From: Hygrocybe punicea
Taxonomy: Eukaryota > Basidiomycota > Agaricomycetes > Agaricales > Hygrophoraceae
Reading direction: 5' to 3'
Length of the DNA stretch: 64,000 nt
Assembly: GCA_963556145.1 (NCBI GenBank)
Contig: OY744465.1
Location: 4,712,001-4,776,000 of the forward strand
Shown: positions 11,801 to 23,240 of the stretch, in pieces
How positions within the stretch are numbered: position 1 is the stretch's first letter
How the letters are laid out: every line of letters starts with the position of its first letter
The notes under the pieces: model-generated
What the model saw: only the letters and a program-made list of their open reading frames with translations
What the model was told of the DNA's origin: nothing
The model's database searches: none
Position numbers and translations under genes: made by a program

Positions 11801-12010
11801 TGAATTTTCGCGGACTTCATGCTCGCTGGAGTAGATACTCAGATCATCGGTTTCGGCGCTGTCCAAAGTATCGGTGAATGAAGCGTGGTGTGATGAGTGT
11901 GTGACGGGGACGGAGTTGAGCACATCTCGCTCAGAACCAGTGGAACCAAGAGAACTTGGATGCTGGGAGACAGCTGAGGCATCGGGGAGGTCGTGTTCAA
12001 GGACGGACAT
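8720..12010 (-). CDS. AVL9: AVL9-family protein (late secretory pathway, DENN-related)
   Basis: AVL9 acts in exocytic traffic from the Golgi in yeast and has a divergent DENN module. The N-terminal exon encodes about 200 residues of Ser/Pro-rich, probably disordered sequence, then 'ILGIALVDFNHLV' and, after an intron, 'GPRIEFSNGD' and 'ILPFLALPDGAH', the AVL9 N-terminal signature. Further exons read 'SSLLVKGQDVTRSTVQKAVV', 'LVHTFRQRTLILVKALMLQK', 'YQEFITKGEKSGVMITGG', 'DFNPLWIHEFKKTNAYDVWE' and 'SVVADIGLRIQEGIQELKLD'. At least ten exons. I prefer the Met at 12010 (MSVLEHDLPD); one at 12043 is in frame. The last ~35 residues are encoded by the antisense of the repeat at 8588-8812, so the native C-terminus appears to have been replaced. 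It is divergent from the gene at 12210. Confidence 0.85.
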
Positions 12011-12209
12011 GAAATGCGCCACTATTATACATTGATTGGACAATTTGGAGCTATTTACTCTCCGAAAACAAAATAAGAGCTAACCGCAATCATGGTCAGC
12101 GGCATCAACCCGCCAGCCTGCCTACCTGCAGGAGCTTCATATAGAAATTTGGACAAGTCCTGGAGGCGTCCTGAGCTTTCTCTCGTGGTCTTTCACGGGG
12201 CTATTGAAT

Positions 12210-13406
12210 ATGTGGTTGCTTTTGCCATTCGTTCTCTCTCTTTACACTGTGACGGTCCTTGCTTTCCCGAGACCTCATCTCGCATTAGAGCAGATTGCAT
12301 TCAGCGACAATAACGAGTCCGCACACCCTGTTGGATGGATAGATCCCCGCATCCACGGTGGTCGCTTGCTAGATGTGAGTTGACCATCATATCGTCGCTA
12401 ACTGTCGCTAACTCGAACCTGCTTCTTCCAGTTCACGACGCCGAAATTCGGAGAACCTTTGAACGTGATTATTTCGGCCCTGTCTGATCCGTTCATCCTT
12501 ACCGAGCCTGGCCTCCACTTCTATGCCAAGTACGGTTCTTCTCTTCTTTAACGTCTTCCCATCTAATTTCTAATTTCTAATTTCCAATTTCTGAAGATCT
12601 ATCGGATTTTCAGAGGAGTGTCTGGGTCTCCATTACGGGAAGATTCACGACGCGGACCTCGGAGACGGAGATGGCAAGAAACCAGAGCAATACCTCGCAC
12701 GTCAATTTTATTTTCCGGTGTGGGGGACTTGTTGGGAAAGTCTCGCAGGTATTGTCTTAAAGTCATGTTCTCGTATAGACGTTTATTATTTATAACAGGC
12801 GGCTATCATTTTAGAGCATGGAAACAGAATGGAACAATAGCCAACAGTGGGGCATGGTTTTTGGGGTATGTCTGCTTTCTGTACAATTCCTCTGAATGAA
12901 GGTTATTCATGTATGACGGTATGCCTAGCGTTTCGAAGGAAAAGGTTAGTTTGATAGAAATTGTTACGCAGGTTTATTCCTCACCCTTGCACTATGATGC
13001 TATTTAGGACAGCACTCGGCATCACGACATTGTTCCAAATGGCTATAACCGTGGTCGCGACTGGCTCGTCAAACACGCTGTTTCAGGAAGTAGCTGGCAA
13101 GGACGTCTGTGGAAGGCTGATGTCGAATGGCGTGAAGGCCTCCTCAAACCTGGCAAAGAAGGTCTCCGCTACTCTAATTGTAACCAGTCGTTCCCAATAC
13201 TCATCATAATTTTTCTAGGCGTCAATCACGGTATTGCCCAAGATGGCCGCATAGCAATTCTTACCGTTCATCGACAGGTATCTATCCCTACCTGGTTCCA
13301 ACTCATATTCAAGTATTTTAGCTTTCCCTCCCACCATGTCAATGCAATAACGGCATTCTTGGCAGACTTGGTTCATGTTTTTTTACTCGCCCTTGACGAC
13401 ATCTGA
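12210..13406 (+). CDS. Conserved secreted protein of unknown function
   Basis: The ATG at 12210 begins a signal peptide (MWLLLPFVLSLYTVTVLAF), which decides the start. Exon 1 continues to 'VGWIDPRIHGGRLLD'. After a GTGAGT..CAG intron comes 'PLNVIISALSDPFIL'. A third exon gives 'ECLGLHYGKIHDADLGDGD' and 'ARQFYFPVWGTCWESLAG'; the fourth 'GYHFRAWKQNGTIANSGAWF'; then 'GYNRGRDWLVKHAVSGSSW' and 'KADVEWREGLLKPGKE'; the last 'GVNHGIAQDGRIAILTVHR' to TGA at 13404-13406. The joined parts read like an extracellular protein conserved among Agaricomycetes. Two Cys occur in the core. I know no function; an enzyme or cell-surface role is possible. All splice joins keep frame, so the gene seems intact. Confidence 0.68.
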
Positions 13407-13941
13407 CGAACTCGCATCAACGAGGACCTGTTTTTATGCTACATACTCTATGCCTTTTGTTATCTAACTGCACACATACCGCTAGAAGTCTTGTTCAGTG
13501 TGCTCATGTATCCTCTGGAATATATTATTAGTACATTCGCATTTAATGACGACGGCTAGAGCCATCAGTTCGATGATGGGCAAGCAGGGAGAATGCCAGA
13601 GTGATAGAAGTCCTCAAGGGCTTGACTGTATGCAACTTTGCTCATCCTAACGCGACAGAGAAGTGGTTTATTTGCATTACACAAGGAACTGATGATCGAC
13701 TTATACTCTATACCTATACAAGCATGATAAACAGCGCCAGTAGTACAGTATGCTATATGTAAGACGACATTTACCAAAAGGTGATTTGTCGGATTAGCAG
13801 TATATAGCATAGAAAAAAAAAGGGAATGGGCCGTGTCGAGGCCAAGTGTGATGTAGTGTACATAAAGGGGAAAACATGGTTGTTCAGATCAGTCCGTAAA
13901 ATAAATCTGAACAAGGGTCAAGGGCCTACGGCTCAGATCTC
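13407..13941. other. Intergenic between two convergent genes
   Basis: No gene supported. It must hold the 3' ends of the secreted-protein gene and the oxygenase gene, which converge here. Confidence 0.4.
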
Positions 13942-15309
13942 TCACATGACCAAGTTTGGTGGGCACGGTGGGGTGTCAGGGATGACCGTGTTCGGTTGGC
14001 TTGCAGCGCGAGGTGCCTGGTTGTAGAGGTTAAGCACGTTCGGTGAACTGGCACCGCGGAGAGCCGGGGTGTCGAGGATAGCCATTCGGTTTTCTGCACG
14101 AACTCGCTTGGCAGTGACGCGCTCAGGATAGTTGCGCATGAACATGTTGGTAAAATGCGTGCCGTAGTGGATGCCTTCCGCGGCGGGGGTGGCGTTGGCG
14201 TACTCTGGGAGAGGCTTGACGACGGAGGTGAAGTTGGGTTCGTGGAAATAGGCAAAGGCGAAGCGTTCACTGGTGTTGAGGCCGACTTTGTGCGGTGTTG
14301 ATAGGAGGTAGTCGTTTGTCATGTACTGCATCATGTCGCCTGGGGTAAGGGAAAATGGGGTCTTGAGATAGTAGTCAGAAAATGAGATGGAAAATTTACC
14401 TGGGAATACAGTGAGAACGTTGTCCACCGGGGGGACATAAGTCCATTTCTCGTCGTTTTCATGGAGGCCTGCGGTACTTGTCTCCCAGTTCCGGATATGC
14501 TCACCGGGAATAGGTGGCCGCACGAAGAGGCCGCCGACGGAATCTTGGCCTGCGAGGACAAGGAGACCGTAGTCAGTGTGAGAGCCGATTCCGCGTCCTG
14601 CTTTCCCTTTGCCGTTCGTTTTGTCCACTTGGGGGAAGCGGAGAATACGCATGTGGTGCCATCCGTCTGCTGTGAGGCGGTTAAAGGCGTCTGGGTTTGC
14701 GAGGCGCAGTCCGAGTGCAGTGAGTTGGAGGAGCTTCTCGCCGGACTGGCCGAAGAGAAACATGAGCTTGTTCATTGTTTCCTGATACTGTTTATCAGGC
14801 CAAGGACAGGGTCCATGGCAGGGCCAGCGTTGGCGGACACGCGGATCGTGAAGGGGGAGATCTTTGGTTACGGTGAAGATCTCGGAGTAATCAGCGATGC
14901 CGTCAGTGAGTTCTTCACCAGATGCTATGTATCCGGCGAAGCTTTGGTCGTCGACGTGGCTAGCTTTGTCGGCAAACGGACGGCTGAAGAAGGATCGGCT
15001 AATGGCGAAAGCTTCCTTGAGGACGGCACCTTGTTCGGGTGATAGCTTGATTTGGAAGATGCCATCGCGGCGCCAGGTGTTGACCATTTCCAGGCCAAGT
15101 GCGCGGTCTGCACCTGAGCCCCGGACATCGGTGGGGAGGGAGAAGGTGGCGAGGTTGCCGATGGCGGCAGGGTGGTTGGGGGGGATTGTATGAGCCGCGG
15201 GGTGGACTGCATGGTTGTGTTGTGCACGTGTCAGAGATGGGTGGACACAACTTGTGGAGAGAAGCTGTCGAGGAAAAATCGACGATCGAGAGCGCAAGAC
15301 AGAGAGCAT
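13942..15309 (-). CDS. Fe(II)/2-oxoglutarate-dependent oxygenase, isopenicillin N synthase-like
   Basis: Non-haem iron oxygenase of the IPNS/ACC-oxidase/ethylene-forming type. The iron ligands are visible as His-x-Asp in 'GIGSHTDYGLLVLAGQD' and a distal His in 'LLSTPHKVGLNTSERFAF', where the Arg of 'SERF' fits the R-x-S 2-oxoglutarate contact. The DIOX_N-like part carries 'TWRRDGIFQIKLSPEQG' and 'AFAISRSFFSRPF'. The first ~40 residues are Arg/Ser-rich with few acids, which could be a mitochondrial presequence. A 60-nt intron (14340-14399) lies within 'VFPG..GDMMQY'; it is a multiple of three with no stop, so the unspliced frame also stays open. Spliced length is about 435 residues. Substrate unknown; a secondary-metabolism or ethylene-type role is possible. 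Confidence 0.83.
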   Translation of the reverse strand: MLSVLRSRSSIFPRQLLSTSCVHPSLTRAQHNHAVHPAAHTIPPNHPAAIGNLATFSLPTDVRGSGADRALGLEMVNTWRRDGIFQIKLSPEQGAVLKEAFAISRSFFSRPFADKASHVDDQSFAGYIASGEELTDGIADYSEIFTVTKDLPLHDPRVRQRWPCHGPCPWPDKQYQETMNKLMFLFGQSGEKLLQLTALGLRLANPDAFNRLTADGWHHMRILRFPQVDKTNGKGKAGRGIGSHTDYGLLVLAGQDSVGGLFVRPPIPGEHIRNWETSTAGLHENDEKWTYVPPVDNVLTVFPGKFSISFSDYYLKTPFSLTPGDMMQYMTNDYLLSTPHKVGLNTSERFAFAYFHEPNFTSVVKPLPEYANATPAAEGIHYGTHFTNMFMRNYPERVTAKRVRAENRMAILDTPALRGASSPNVLNLYNQAPRAASQPNTVIPDTPPCPPNLVM

Positions 15310-16264
15310 ATTTAGTTGAGAGACCGGACTTGGTTTTTTGTTGACGGATACTAGCGGCGATCACCACAATTCTAGGCAAGAAAGTGTCTAGGCATGAACT
15401 CCGTTTAGAGACATCGTTTCCTTTCAGGCTGGACATTGGACTGACCTTTGAACACAAGCAGGGGGGTGGGTGGGAGAACTAACCATTTGACGGTCGTATT
15501 TATATTAGCCAGCCACTGGCATGGTGCATGCCAAATGGAATTCGAAGTAAGCCACCGAGCAACGAAGGAGGCATATGTGTCTTCAGAGTCCGCACCCCAA
15601 GACCACATTGGCGGACATTACGACTACGATGGAAACAAGAATTCGAAGGGCTGATGGGTTTCAATGTCAAACACTGTCAGAGTTCAAGTTCCTGCATCAA
15701 AAACGGTAGTTTTAACACGGCACGTGACGTGCAAGTGACAGTACTGTCTCGGGGTTACCATATCCGTCGATGATCAGCTGCAGCACGAGCCTGCAGCACG
15801 TGCACAATGAAAAAAGGACCGCCGGAGGTGTTCGAAAGGCAGTGAGCTGTTGTCCATATGGGGAACACATATGTGCTCGACAATTGAATCCCGTTATTTT
15901 CCAGGGTTTCATTTTCCTCCGTTGTCCGGGGTATGTTTCTGCCAGTGCTGCATTTGGCTATCCGTATGTCTTTGCTCTATTTTTGCGGTCCTCGTATGTT
16001 ATTGGAGCAAATGTTTCAAGTCAAATCCCCGTTCAACTCCAAGGGTGTGTTTTGACGCTATTAATGTCTCGGAACCCGGTATTAGCGACTGATCCGCAAA
16101 TGATATGTCTTCCAGAATTCCAATGTTTGTTCAACGCAGGGTCATTTCCTCCTATGTAAAGAGCCTATCAACGGCAGGCAGACATAGGAGGACATACGCA
16201 CAACCCAAATGCATGACCTTAGAGACATCCACAAACAAACGAATAAACCACACCGAATATAACT
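15310..16264. other. Intergenic, 955 bp
   Basis: No gene supported. It contains the promoter side of the oxygenase gene and the 3' flank of the ORC6 gene. Open frames here have no family look and overlap on both strands. Confidence 0.4.
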
Positions 16265-17627
16265 CTATTTTTGCCCTGGGCGATATTTCTCGAAAGGATG
16301 TCCATACAAGGCCATCATACTCCGTTTATGTGCTTCCGCCTGCTCCCACTCTCGCTCTAGTTTGGCGTCTCGCTGAAACCACTGTTTGCGATCATGGAAT
16401 ACGGGCCGGAAATATCTGGGGCGATGAGTTTCGTTATCCTCTGGCAGGTTGTCAGGGGATTGCATTTCGACTTCAGCGTCACTTTCGTCAACTACATCCT
16501 CATCGGGTGACTGATGCCTCGTTGGATACCATTTTGAACGCGGGGAAGAAGGTCCCGGTTTAGAAGGAGTTATCGAAGGAGACAGATCGTCAGCTTCTTC
16601 GGTGTCGAGGGATGTACTCCTAGTCGGTGTTGATGGAACCGATAATGCCTTGGGGAAATGCTTCACCAGTTTCCGTTTTTTCGTCGGCGATTGGAGAATC
16701 ATCAGGGTATCCCCGTCTTTTTCATCCATTGCGCTTGTCGCGGACAAGCCTTTGCGTTTCCGTGTCGGGGTTTTTGACGGTGAGACAGTCTGGCCAGTGA
16801 TAACGAAGGGTTTGGACGGCGTTTTCGAAGGTGACGCTGAAGAGCCGTTTTGGGAAGGTGACAGCTTCAGAGGATGATCGGTCAATTGCTGGAATTCGGT
16901 TCCCATGCGTGTTCCCACAGCATGACATGTCTTATCTAACATGCTGAGGATGCCATTGAAGGTTCCCGTTGCAATGTTGTATTGTTCCATCAGAGGGCCC
17001 TGCGTCACCTGTTCAATCTGAACCCAAAAGTTGTTCACGTCGTCAGGTAGATTGAAGTTTGATAACAACGTACATTGAGCAGTGAACATATCCAAAAGAA
17101 TACCGCACATTTAACAAGAGGGGTCTGAGCGTCATACCGGCCCCCTTCAACTCCGGACAATAGCGCTTTCTCCACTTCTGACGCCCAGGCAACCACCATG
17201 GATGGCGCATCAGTGTTGTAAAGTTTCGCAAGAGATTCATAGTTCAAGGCCTGTGAACGTCTCTTTTCCAGAGATTCTGATCTAGGTTCAATGAGCACAG
17301 ATCGAACTAGATTGAGAGTTTTCTTGAAATCCTTGGGCTTGAGGCAAGAAACCGTTTGTGCGACAGCTTCAGAGATGTCATTATTGCAGAGCCTGAAGTT
17401 GAACACGCGAAATAGCATTCAGAAACTGGTCAGCACAGGTTCCCGGGAACTCACTCCTGCGACGCGAGGTACGCGCAAATGGCGGGGAGACCGGTAGAAT
17501 GAGCACCGACTTCGTGGCCTGACCCAGGCCCAGTTTTTGCTTGCGCAGTTCGTAGAAGAGACTGTGCGGCACGATAGGTTTCTGATTTCGAGCATATTTT
17601 TTTTAACAAGAGGTCTTGAGGTGCCAT
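16265..17627 (-). CDS. orc6: Origin recognition complex subunit 6
   Basis: ORC6 is the TFIIB-related subunit of the nuclear complex that marks replication origins. From the ATG at 17627 the protein reads 'MAPQDLLLKKICSKSETYRA', then 'GLPAICAYLASQE' and, after an intron, 'NNDISEAVAQTVSCLKPKDF' and 'LNYESLAKLYNTDAPSMVV', consistent with paired cyclin-like folds. After another intron comes 'PLVKCAVFFWIC'. The C-terminal half is basic and Ser/Pro-rich with several S/T-P sites ('SPSKTPSKP', 'SPSKTPTRKRKG', 'SPTKKRKLVK') that look like CDK targets next to nuclear signals. It ends with 'MALYGHPFEKYRPGQK'. The next gene upstream on the same strand stops 118 bp away. The call rests on the N-terminal pattern; a different TFIIB-fold protein is less likely. 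Confidence 0.68.
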
Positions 17628-17745
17628 TGCCAACGGTGAAGTAACGAGCGTGACCGTGACGACACGTCCCGTCACAAACATATTGCGCTAAAAATATAAT
17701 ACAGTACAAAATTTATTCAATTTATTCAAACAAAATTCAGATTCC

Positions 17746-18839
17746 CTAAAGCTTCTGGGAAGGAACTTGGGGGAGTTCAACAATTTGTGCGAACTCGGGA
17801 TACTCCGGGAGATTGAGCTGGAACTGCTCCTCGATTGATCTAAGGCGTAATGAAAACCAGAAAGATAAGAATATAAAGAAAGCGTTTTCCCGTGCGTACT
17901 TGGAGACAAACCGCCCGCCAAGGAAATGCCTTCCAGTGAATGTCTTCACGCCCTCCTTCGGCGCAGTCAGGCTGACCAACACATCAGGGTTCAAACCTAC
18001 CCCATCCACATTGCCTTGCTCGACGTGCCAACCTGATGGTATATCAACGGAGACAATGGGCAATTTGGAAGCGGTGAGAAATCGGAGAGCGGAGTCGAAC
18101 GGTGCACGGATGGGACCTTTGAATGAGAAACCAAATATAGCGTCTAGAATGACATCGGAGGATGCTAGGGCGGCGCGCAGAGAATCGGTGTCCAGTGAAG
18201 GCGGCAAGGTTTCTATCTTCATACTGTCACAGAGGATTTGCAAACGCTTCGTGATCTGTTAGTGCATGCGGCAACGCGCCGAAGTTTTGCCGCCTCGCAC
18301 CTTGTAGATATCTTTATTGCCTGGCTGCAAAGGCCATTTTTCATATTCATTCATATTTAGACAAGGAGAAGAGCAGGAATCAACAACTGGTGCAATACCT
18401 TTGGCATGTAGATGGTGGGCTTGTACCCAAACATGCCTGCATGACAAGACCGTCGACATCAATTTTCTTCAACTCGGAACTTTTGGTGTGCTAACTGAGA
18501 TGCGAAGCGGCGACGAGGCCATCCCCCCCTTGATTCCCAGGACCACAGCAGACCAAAACCCGGGGGTGCAGTTCTTTGCTATAAACAGTTGCCAGTGTTT
18601 GTGCACAGGCAAGACCTGCAAGTTCCATGAGCTGCACGAGTAGTTGACAGCGTTGTCGTAAGCTTCAAGAGTTTCGAAAATTTTTGGCTTGTATATCAAC
18701 CTGGTCGAGGCTCCATCCCCCGGCAGCACTCATAAGCTCCTCATCGATCTGTTTATGACAGTCACCGAACGGGTTGAGGCGGACGCAATCACTTGTTTAC
18801 CTGTTGTGCGAGTTTGGCAGAAAGATAGCGGATGGCCAT
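17746..18839 (-). CDS. NAD(P)HX epimerase (YjeF N-terminal domain)
   Basis: Epimerises the R and S forms of hydrated NAD(P)H so that the dehydratase can repair them. The ATG at 18839 starts '[13 protein letters not shown]', then '[16 protein letters not shown]' and '[18 protein letters not shown]', the usual N-terminus. The glycine loop '[18 protein letters not shown]' follows, then '[10 protein letters not shown]', 'PGNKDIYK', '[18 protein letters not shown]', '[17 protein letters not shown]' and '[19 protein letters not shown]'. The Asp of 'ILDAIFG' and of 'SVDIPSG' are the expected catalytic and ion-binding residues. At least five introns of 50-70 nt. No clear mitochondrial presequence. 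Length and motif order are those of the full family. Confidence 0.85.
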
Positions 18840-19689
18840 GGCTAAATTTGATGTAGCGCGACACGCCGTTACGGCTCGAACTGCTCATCAGGAACGTTGA
18901 GCTAAACGTACTCCCAGAAATCCCCCAACAAAATTTACCATGTCACTCTCCAACGAAGAGACAGGTAAGACTCCACCCAAGATAAGTGCCAGTCACTGAC
19001 TTGTACTATGTAGATATTATCATAAAGTCACTCAGTGGCATCAACCACTCAACACCACGATCTTCCGGATGATGCACGGCTTTGTACTGGAAATTGAAAG
19101 GCGTTGTCAAACTGTGAAAAACTTTGGGACAAGTTGGAGGTAAAGCTGCGACGGACCGGTCTCCCCGTCTCTTATACCCTTTTGTCGAGCTGCGAGTATC
19201 TCTTGCGTTGTGATCCAAGTCGTTCGCGAAAGCGCCGTTGAGGGTACTAAGCCACTGGGTTCCGTAGATTTCACGAGGAAATTGTCGTTGGGTTAGTGGT
19301 AGAGGAGAAATATGGTATGTATTGTGATATACATGATATACAACATTCTTATTTTGCTAATTTGACTCATGTGCGACAGGCATGACTCTGGAACTTTGGA
19401 AGGGGACGATGGCGGTTCATCTCTCGAGTTTACGCCAATTTTTCGGTTGTTCTTCGTGAATCTTCTGCAACGCCTCTTCACCAAAACTTGTTCACACCTG
19501 CATGTAGACGGTACAGGTATGCCCTTGGCGAATCATACATGAATCCCTCTGACATCGTGTCAGCAGACTTACCGATAGGCGAGGGTTCTCAACAAATTGA
19601 TTGCTGAGAGAGATCCAATGTGTTTTGCTTGATGACAAGCCATCCATTCTGAACTTGTGGGTACCTTGTTTGGACTATCTCCATCGGGC
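18840..19689. other. Intergenic, 850 bp
   Basis: No firm gene. A short ATG-led frame at 18940 (MSLSNEET, followed by GTAAGA) could be a first exon, but nothing convincing follows it. Confidence 0.35.
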
Positions 19690-20270
19690 CGTATCGGTTT
19701 ACGAGAATGCGGTACAAGATGGTGACCCCGATAAGTCCGTCTATTAATCTTGGTCAGTTCGCTTCGAACGCCTGTGTGACCTCACTGACGATCTCGACTC
19801 GACTCACTCCTGATGGCCATCCCAACAAGCTTGCGAATTCGAACAACCTGGGAAAGGCGATCTCGACGTGCTTCGAGCACCGAGGTGACCTCACTGACAC
19901 GAGAAGTCGTTCCTCATGCATCATGCTTGAGTCTGCTACCAATTCATTCCTGATGGCCCTCCTGACAAGCCTACTTTTCTCAACCACATTTGCAATTTAT
20001 TGCATTGCCTCGATGATGATGTCATTGTCACTGACATCGACATTGTAGTCAATCTCAATGTTGAATGCGGGCCATTCGCCTCAGTCCTGATGGCCATCAA
20101 ATCAAGCCTGATTGTCTCAACAACCTCGGCATTTTGCATTATTCTCGCGACTTCAATCGTCTTGGTGAACTCGCGGACATCGTCAAATCGATCTCAACGT
20201 ATGATGTATTTGTCCAGATTTCAAGTCCACAGAATGAATGCCATCACTATGCATCATTGAACAAGTAATT
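19690..20270 (+). pseudogene. Fragment of a TPR (CHAT-associated) protein gene
   Basis: Degenerate 45-residue tetratricopeptide units are seen: 'LTPDGHPNKLANSNNLGKAI' and 'HRGDLTD' (19803-19895), 'SPDGHQIKPDCLNNLGILHY' with 'LGELADIVKSIST' (20083-20200), and weaker units between, in shifting plus frames. The PDGHP-K-xxLNNLG pattern is that of the large TPR/CHAT proteins abundant in Agaricomycetes. There is no start, no NTPase or CHAT part and no continuous frame, so it is a remnant. Confidence 0.6.
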
Positions 20271-20382
20271 GGTTGATAGCCCTGGAAGCCCTACGACATC
20301 AGTGCTTCGCCCATCTGATAAAATAAATAAATAAGTAATAGAAAAAAATGAGCGAAGATGTAAAGATCATGAAAAAGTGAAG

Positions 20383-21539
20383 CTAATCAGACGACCTAAC
20401 ACATACTCTCCGATGCTCTTCCCAGTCCATTCTCTGGTGTTCCGGCGAGCAATACTTCACCAGCTTGCACTTGCTACAAGTCTGACCCGCAATCCTCGCC
20501 GGGGTATCCCCACCCTCTGCACTACTCTGCGATCCCTCGCTCTCCGTTATCGGCGCCTGATCCTCGTTGAAGCAGACCTCACAATTGATCCAATTGCACA
20601 TCTCTCTGGCCTTCACCCTTCGGCCATATCTTCCTCCCCTTTTGATAGAAAGTACCGATGCACTTTCGAGTCCACGCCTCGGAAAGCGGATCATCTCACA
20701 ATCGTCCGTACAGCAAGGATTCGGGCAGCCACTTGGAAAATCGTAGAAAATGTCCTCTGATGGGACAAACAATGGATGCGTGAAGAGGATCTGAGAGTAG
20801 GATGTTGTTTGATGAGAGAAGAGTATGATGAACGGTGGCCGTTTCTCGTAGAGGATTGCGCGTAGCGTTAGGTCGATTTGTGGGAAACACGGTGTACGTC
20901 GTTGCCGGAGGAGAGTATGGCTCAAACGCATGTCTGTTTGATGTTGATTGGAGTAACTGATTCTGCTTGAGCGGAGAGGAAGGACTAACGTTCGAATTGT
21001 ATCTTGCGCTCCATACTTGGCTTGCATATGCGGCCAAAAGCGTTTCGACAGACGAGTTTGAAGTATTCGGTGGCGTCGTCCATCTCCTGTCGTTTCATGT
21101 CTGTGACAATGATGTATATGTCGTCGCAGCCGTATTCCTGGTCGTGCATCCCTCTCAGAAGCATAAGCTCAGGCAGCTAAGTAATGTTAGAAATGTATAT
21201 TTAACAAGATAAAATCATTGCACGAACCATCGTGAACACCACGGGCATCATAGAAAGCTTCCGGTCATGCATTGATCGGTGGTGGTAGACGTGGGTTGTC
21301 CAAGTCCTATCAAGTGGTATTAGACGACCTGTGTCGACTGTCCGGCAGAATATGTTCTCCGGAACGAAGTCGCCCTTGTTCCACACCAGAGATTGATTTT
21401 TTTGAGCGTTGGCTGCGTGCTTCCTTTCGCGTACGCCGCGAAACCAATCCCAATACGCGTCGTTACGGTGTTCAAGCCATTTGTCGATGAGACAATCGGT
21501 ACTCTCGTTGTCAAGAGTTTTACACACCAGCTCGCTCAT
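20383..21539 (-). CDS. MYND-type zinc finger protein
   Basis: The C-terminus carries a MYND finger with 'CSKCKLVKYCSPEHQRMDW' and 'EEHRRVC', preceded by a Cys pair in 'CNWINCEVCFNED'. MYND fingers bind zinc and proline-rich partners. Upstream exons, read leftward from the Met at 21539 (MSELVCKTLDNESTDCL), give 'TWTTHVYHHRSMHDRKLS', 'QEYGCDDIYIIVTDMKRQEM' and 'DATEYFKLVCRNAFGRICKP', then 'IDLTLRAILYEKRPPFI'. Introns near 21200 and 20960-21000 are needed to join them. A second Met at 21590 is in frame. No enzymatic SET domain is visible. Function unknown; the class is common and expanded in Agaricomycetes. Confidence 0.72.
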
Positions 21540-23240
21540 GGAAAGGCTTGGGGGGGAGAACAGGGAATAGTGACGTTGTCGGCGAGGCATCAGCGGTTAT
21601 TACTGTAATATTGTTATTGCGGTGTGCTTCAAAGCTTGAAGCTGGATTTATAAATAAGTATCAACCAGCAACCAGCAAAACAATACAAGTGAACTGGCCA
21701 CCGCACCGCCGTCGCCGCAGCTTCACCGTGCCCACCCTCAACAGACCAAGAGCAGTAAGAGTTGGTGAGTGTCATCTAAATCGTGCCTTCGAAGGACAAC
21801 AGGCCCCAGAGCCTGAGAAGTGGCTAGCACTGTGACCGTAGACCAGTAGCCGTCGTTCACCTTTCTTTCCTCAGCGTGCTCTCCAACTCCACACAAACCC
21901 ACATTTTCAGTATGCTGCAGTTCACTCCGAATTACGCACACTAAATGAATCTCGAAAGACTCTGAATATCGCACTTGTGCAGACCATTCAAGTTGTCTGA
22001 AATCTGGACCGGGATATTCATGCAGACGCCCTTATTATTTCAGATCATCTCCAAACCGACAACCTCCATCATGGAATGATCACCCATTCCGCCCTACAGA
22101 CGTTGCTGTTGTGCATGCAGTGAACTGTGAAGCCACCTATTCGTCTGCATTGTGCACTTATTCCCCAATACGCCGGCCTCGGGTACGCGTACGACAGAAA
22201 CACAGTTGTCCGCTACAAAGACGCATATACCGGCCCAGCCCGAGCTCGTCCATGATCACAAGAGTCCAAATCAAAGATGTGAGTCTGTCTTTTTCGAACC
22301 GCACAATTTTTTTGTTTGACAAAAGGTCGCATATGTTGCTACGCATGATTGAATGTCTAATACCGAAAGCTGGCACATTTCTGCTTTCTACTCCATTATT
22401 ATATCTTCGTGCCCGCCGGGATTGGTCGCATTTTGGTCTTCTTTTTTCTTCTTCACAAAGCTGGTGTATACTTCTGACGCCGCCTTTCAGTAGCCGAAAC
22501 GACTTCTCGATTTCTCATTTCTCGTGCTTTTCGGTGGGTTTTCACATATTTCGATGAGGAATATTAATGCTCAGTGGAGAGCAAATTCACTGTCGCATTT
22601 GACATGCTTCCACATCTTGAAGGGAGTCTGATTGTTAGTGGCCCAACGGAATACGCCGACTTGTTTTGGGCCTTGGCAATCTCTCCTCACTCAAAGATCC
22701 TTCTTCGAGCTGGGTATTCATATCCGAGCAAGTCGTGGATGGATCGTAGCAGTGACTGTCCACTACTGAAACAGATGCGTCACGGTAATGCAAGATTTAT
22801 TTGCGGATGTATGTTGACGATATTATCATCCACCAGGCTCTGCCTTATAATATGTTGATCTGCTCTTGTGGAAATTGATCTCTGGATGAATATGCTCCAA
22901 ACCTTTTGTATGAAGAGGCGGTTATATTCGCACCATTGCATCGCATTGCGGGCGAGGGCTCCTTCCTGCCGAAATGGTTTTTACAAGTCTTCCTGCTGAA
23001 TTTTAGTTTGATAGTGTAAGTTCACGTCTAGGCAATATGCAAGGTTCATGCGTAAATCAACTGCTGCAATAACTTGAATTTGAAAGCAACTCGGATTTTA
23101 TTCAAGGCGATCGCGTATCACAGAACACGATCGTACGAAGAACATATGGAAAGATGAAAATACGATTTGGGCTGTCCGTGCTGGCAGAAGAGGGCAAAGA
23201 AAAATCAAACATTTCCCTCATGAATTCCAAAATGAAATAT
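21540..23240. other. Intergenic, 1.7 kb
   Basis: No gene supported. Open frames at 22111-22557 and 22574-22858 (plus) have no recognisable domain and no support from splice sites. A possible promoter lies near 21645-21700 (TTATAAATAAG followed by CA-rich leader-like sequence), without a matching gene that I can identify. Confidence 0.35.

Noticed and set aside
22111..22858. Two plus-strand ORFs in the 21.5-23.2 kb gap
   Set aside because: No domain, no start context and no splice sites that extend them.
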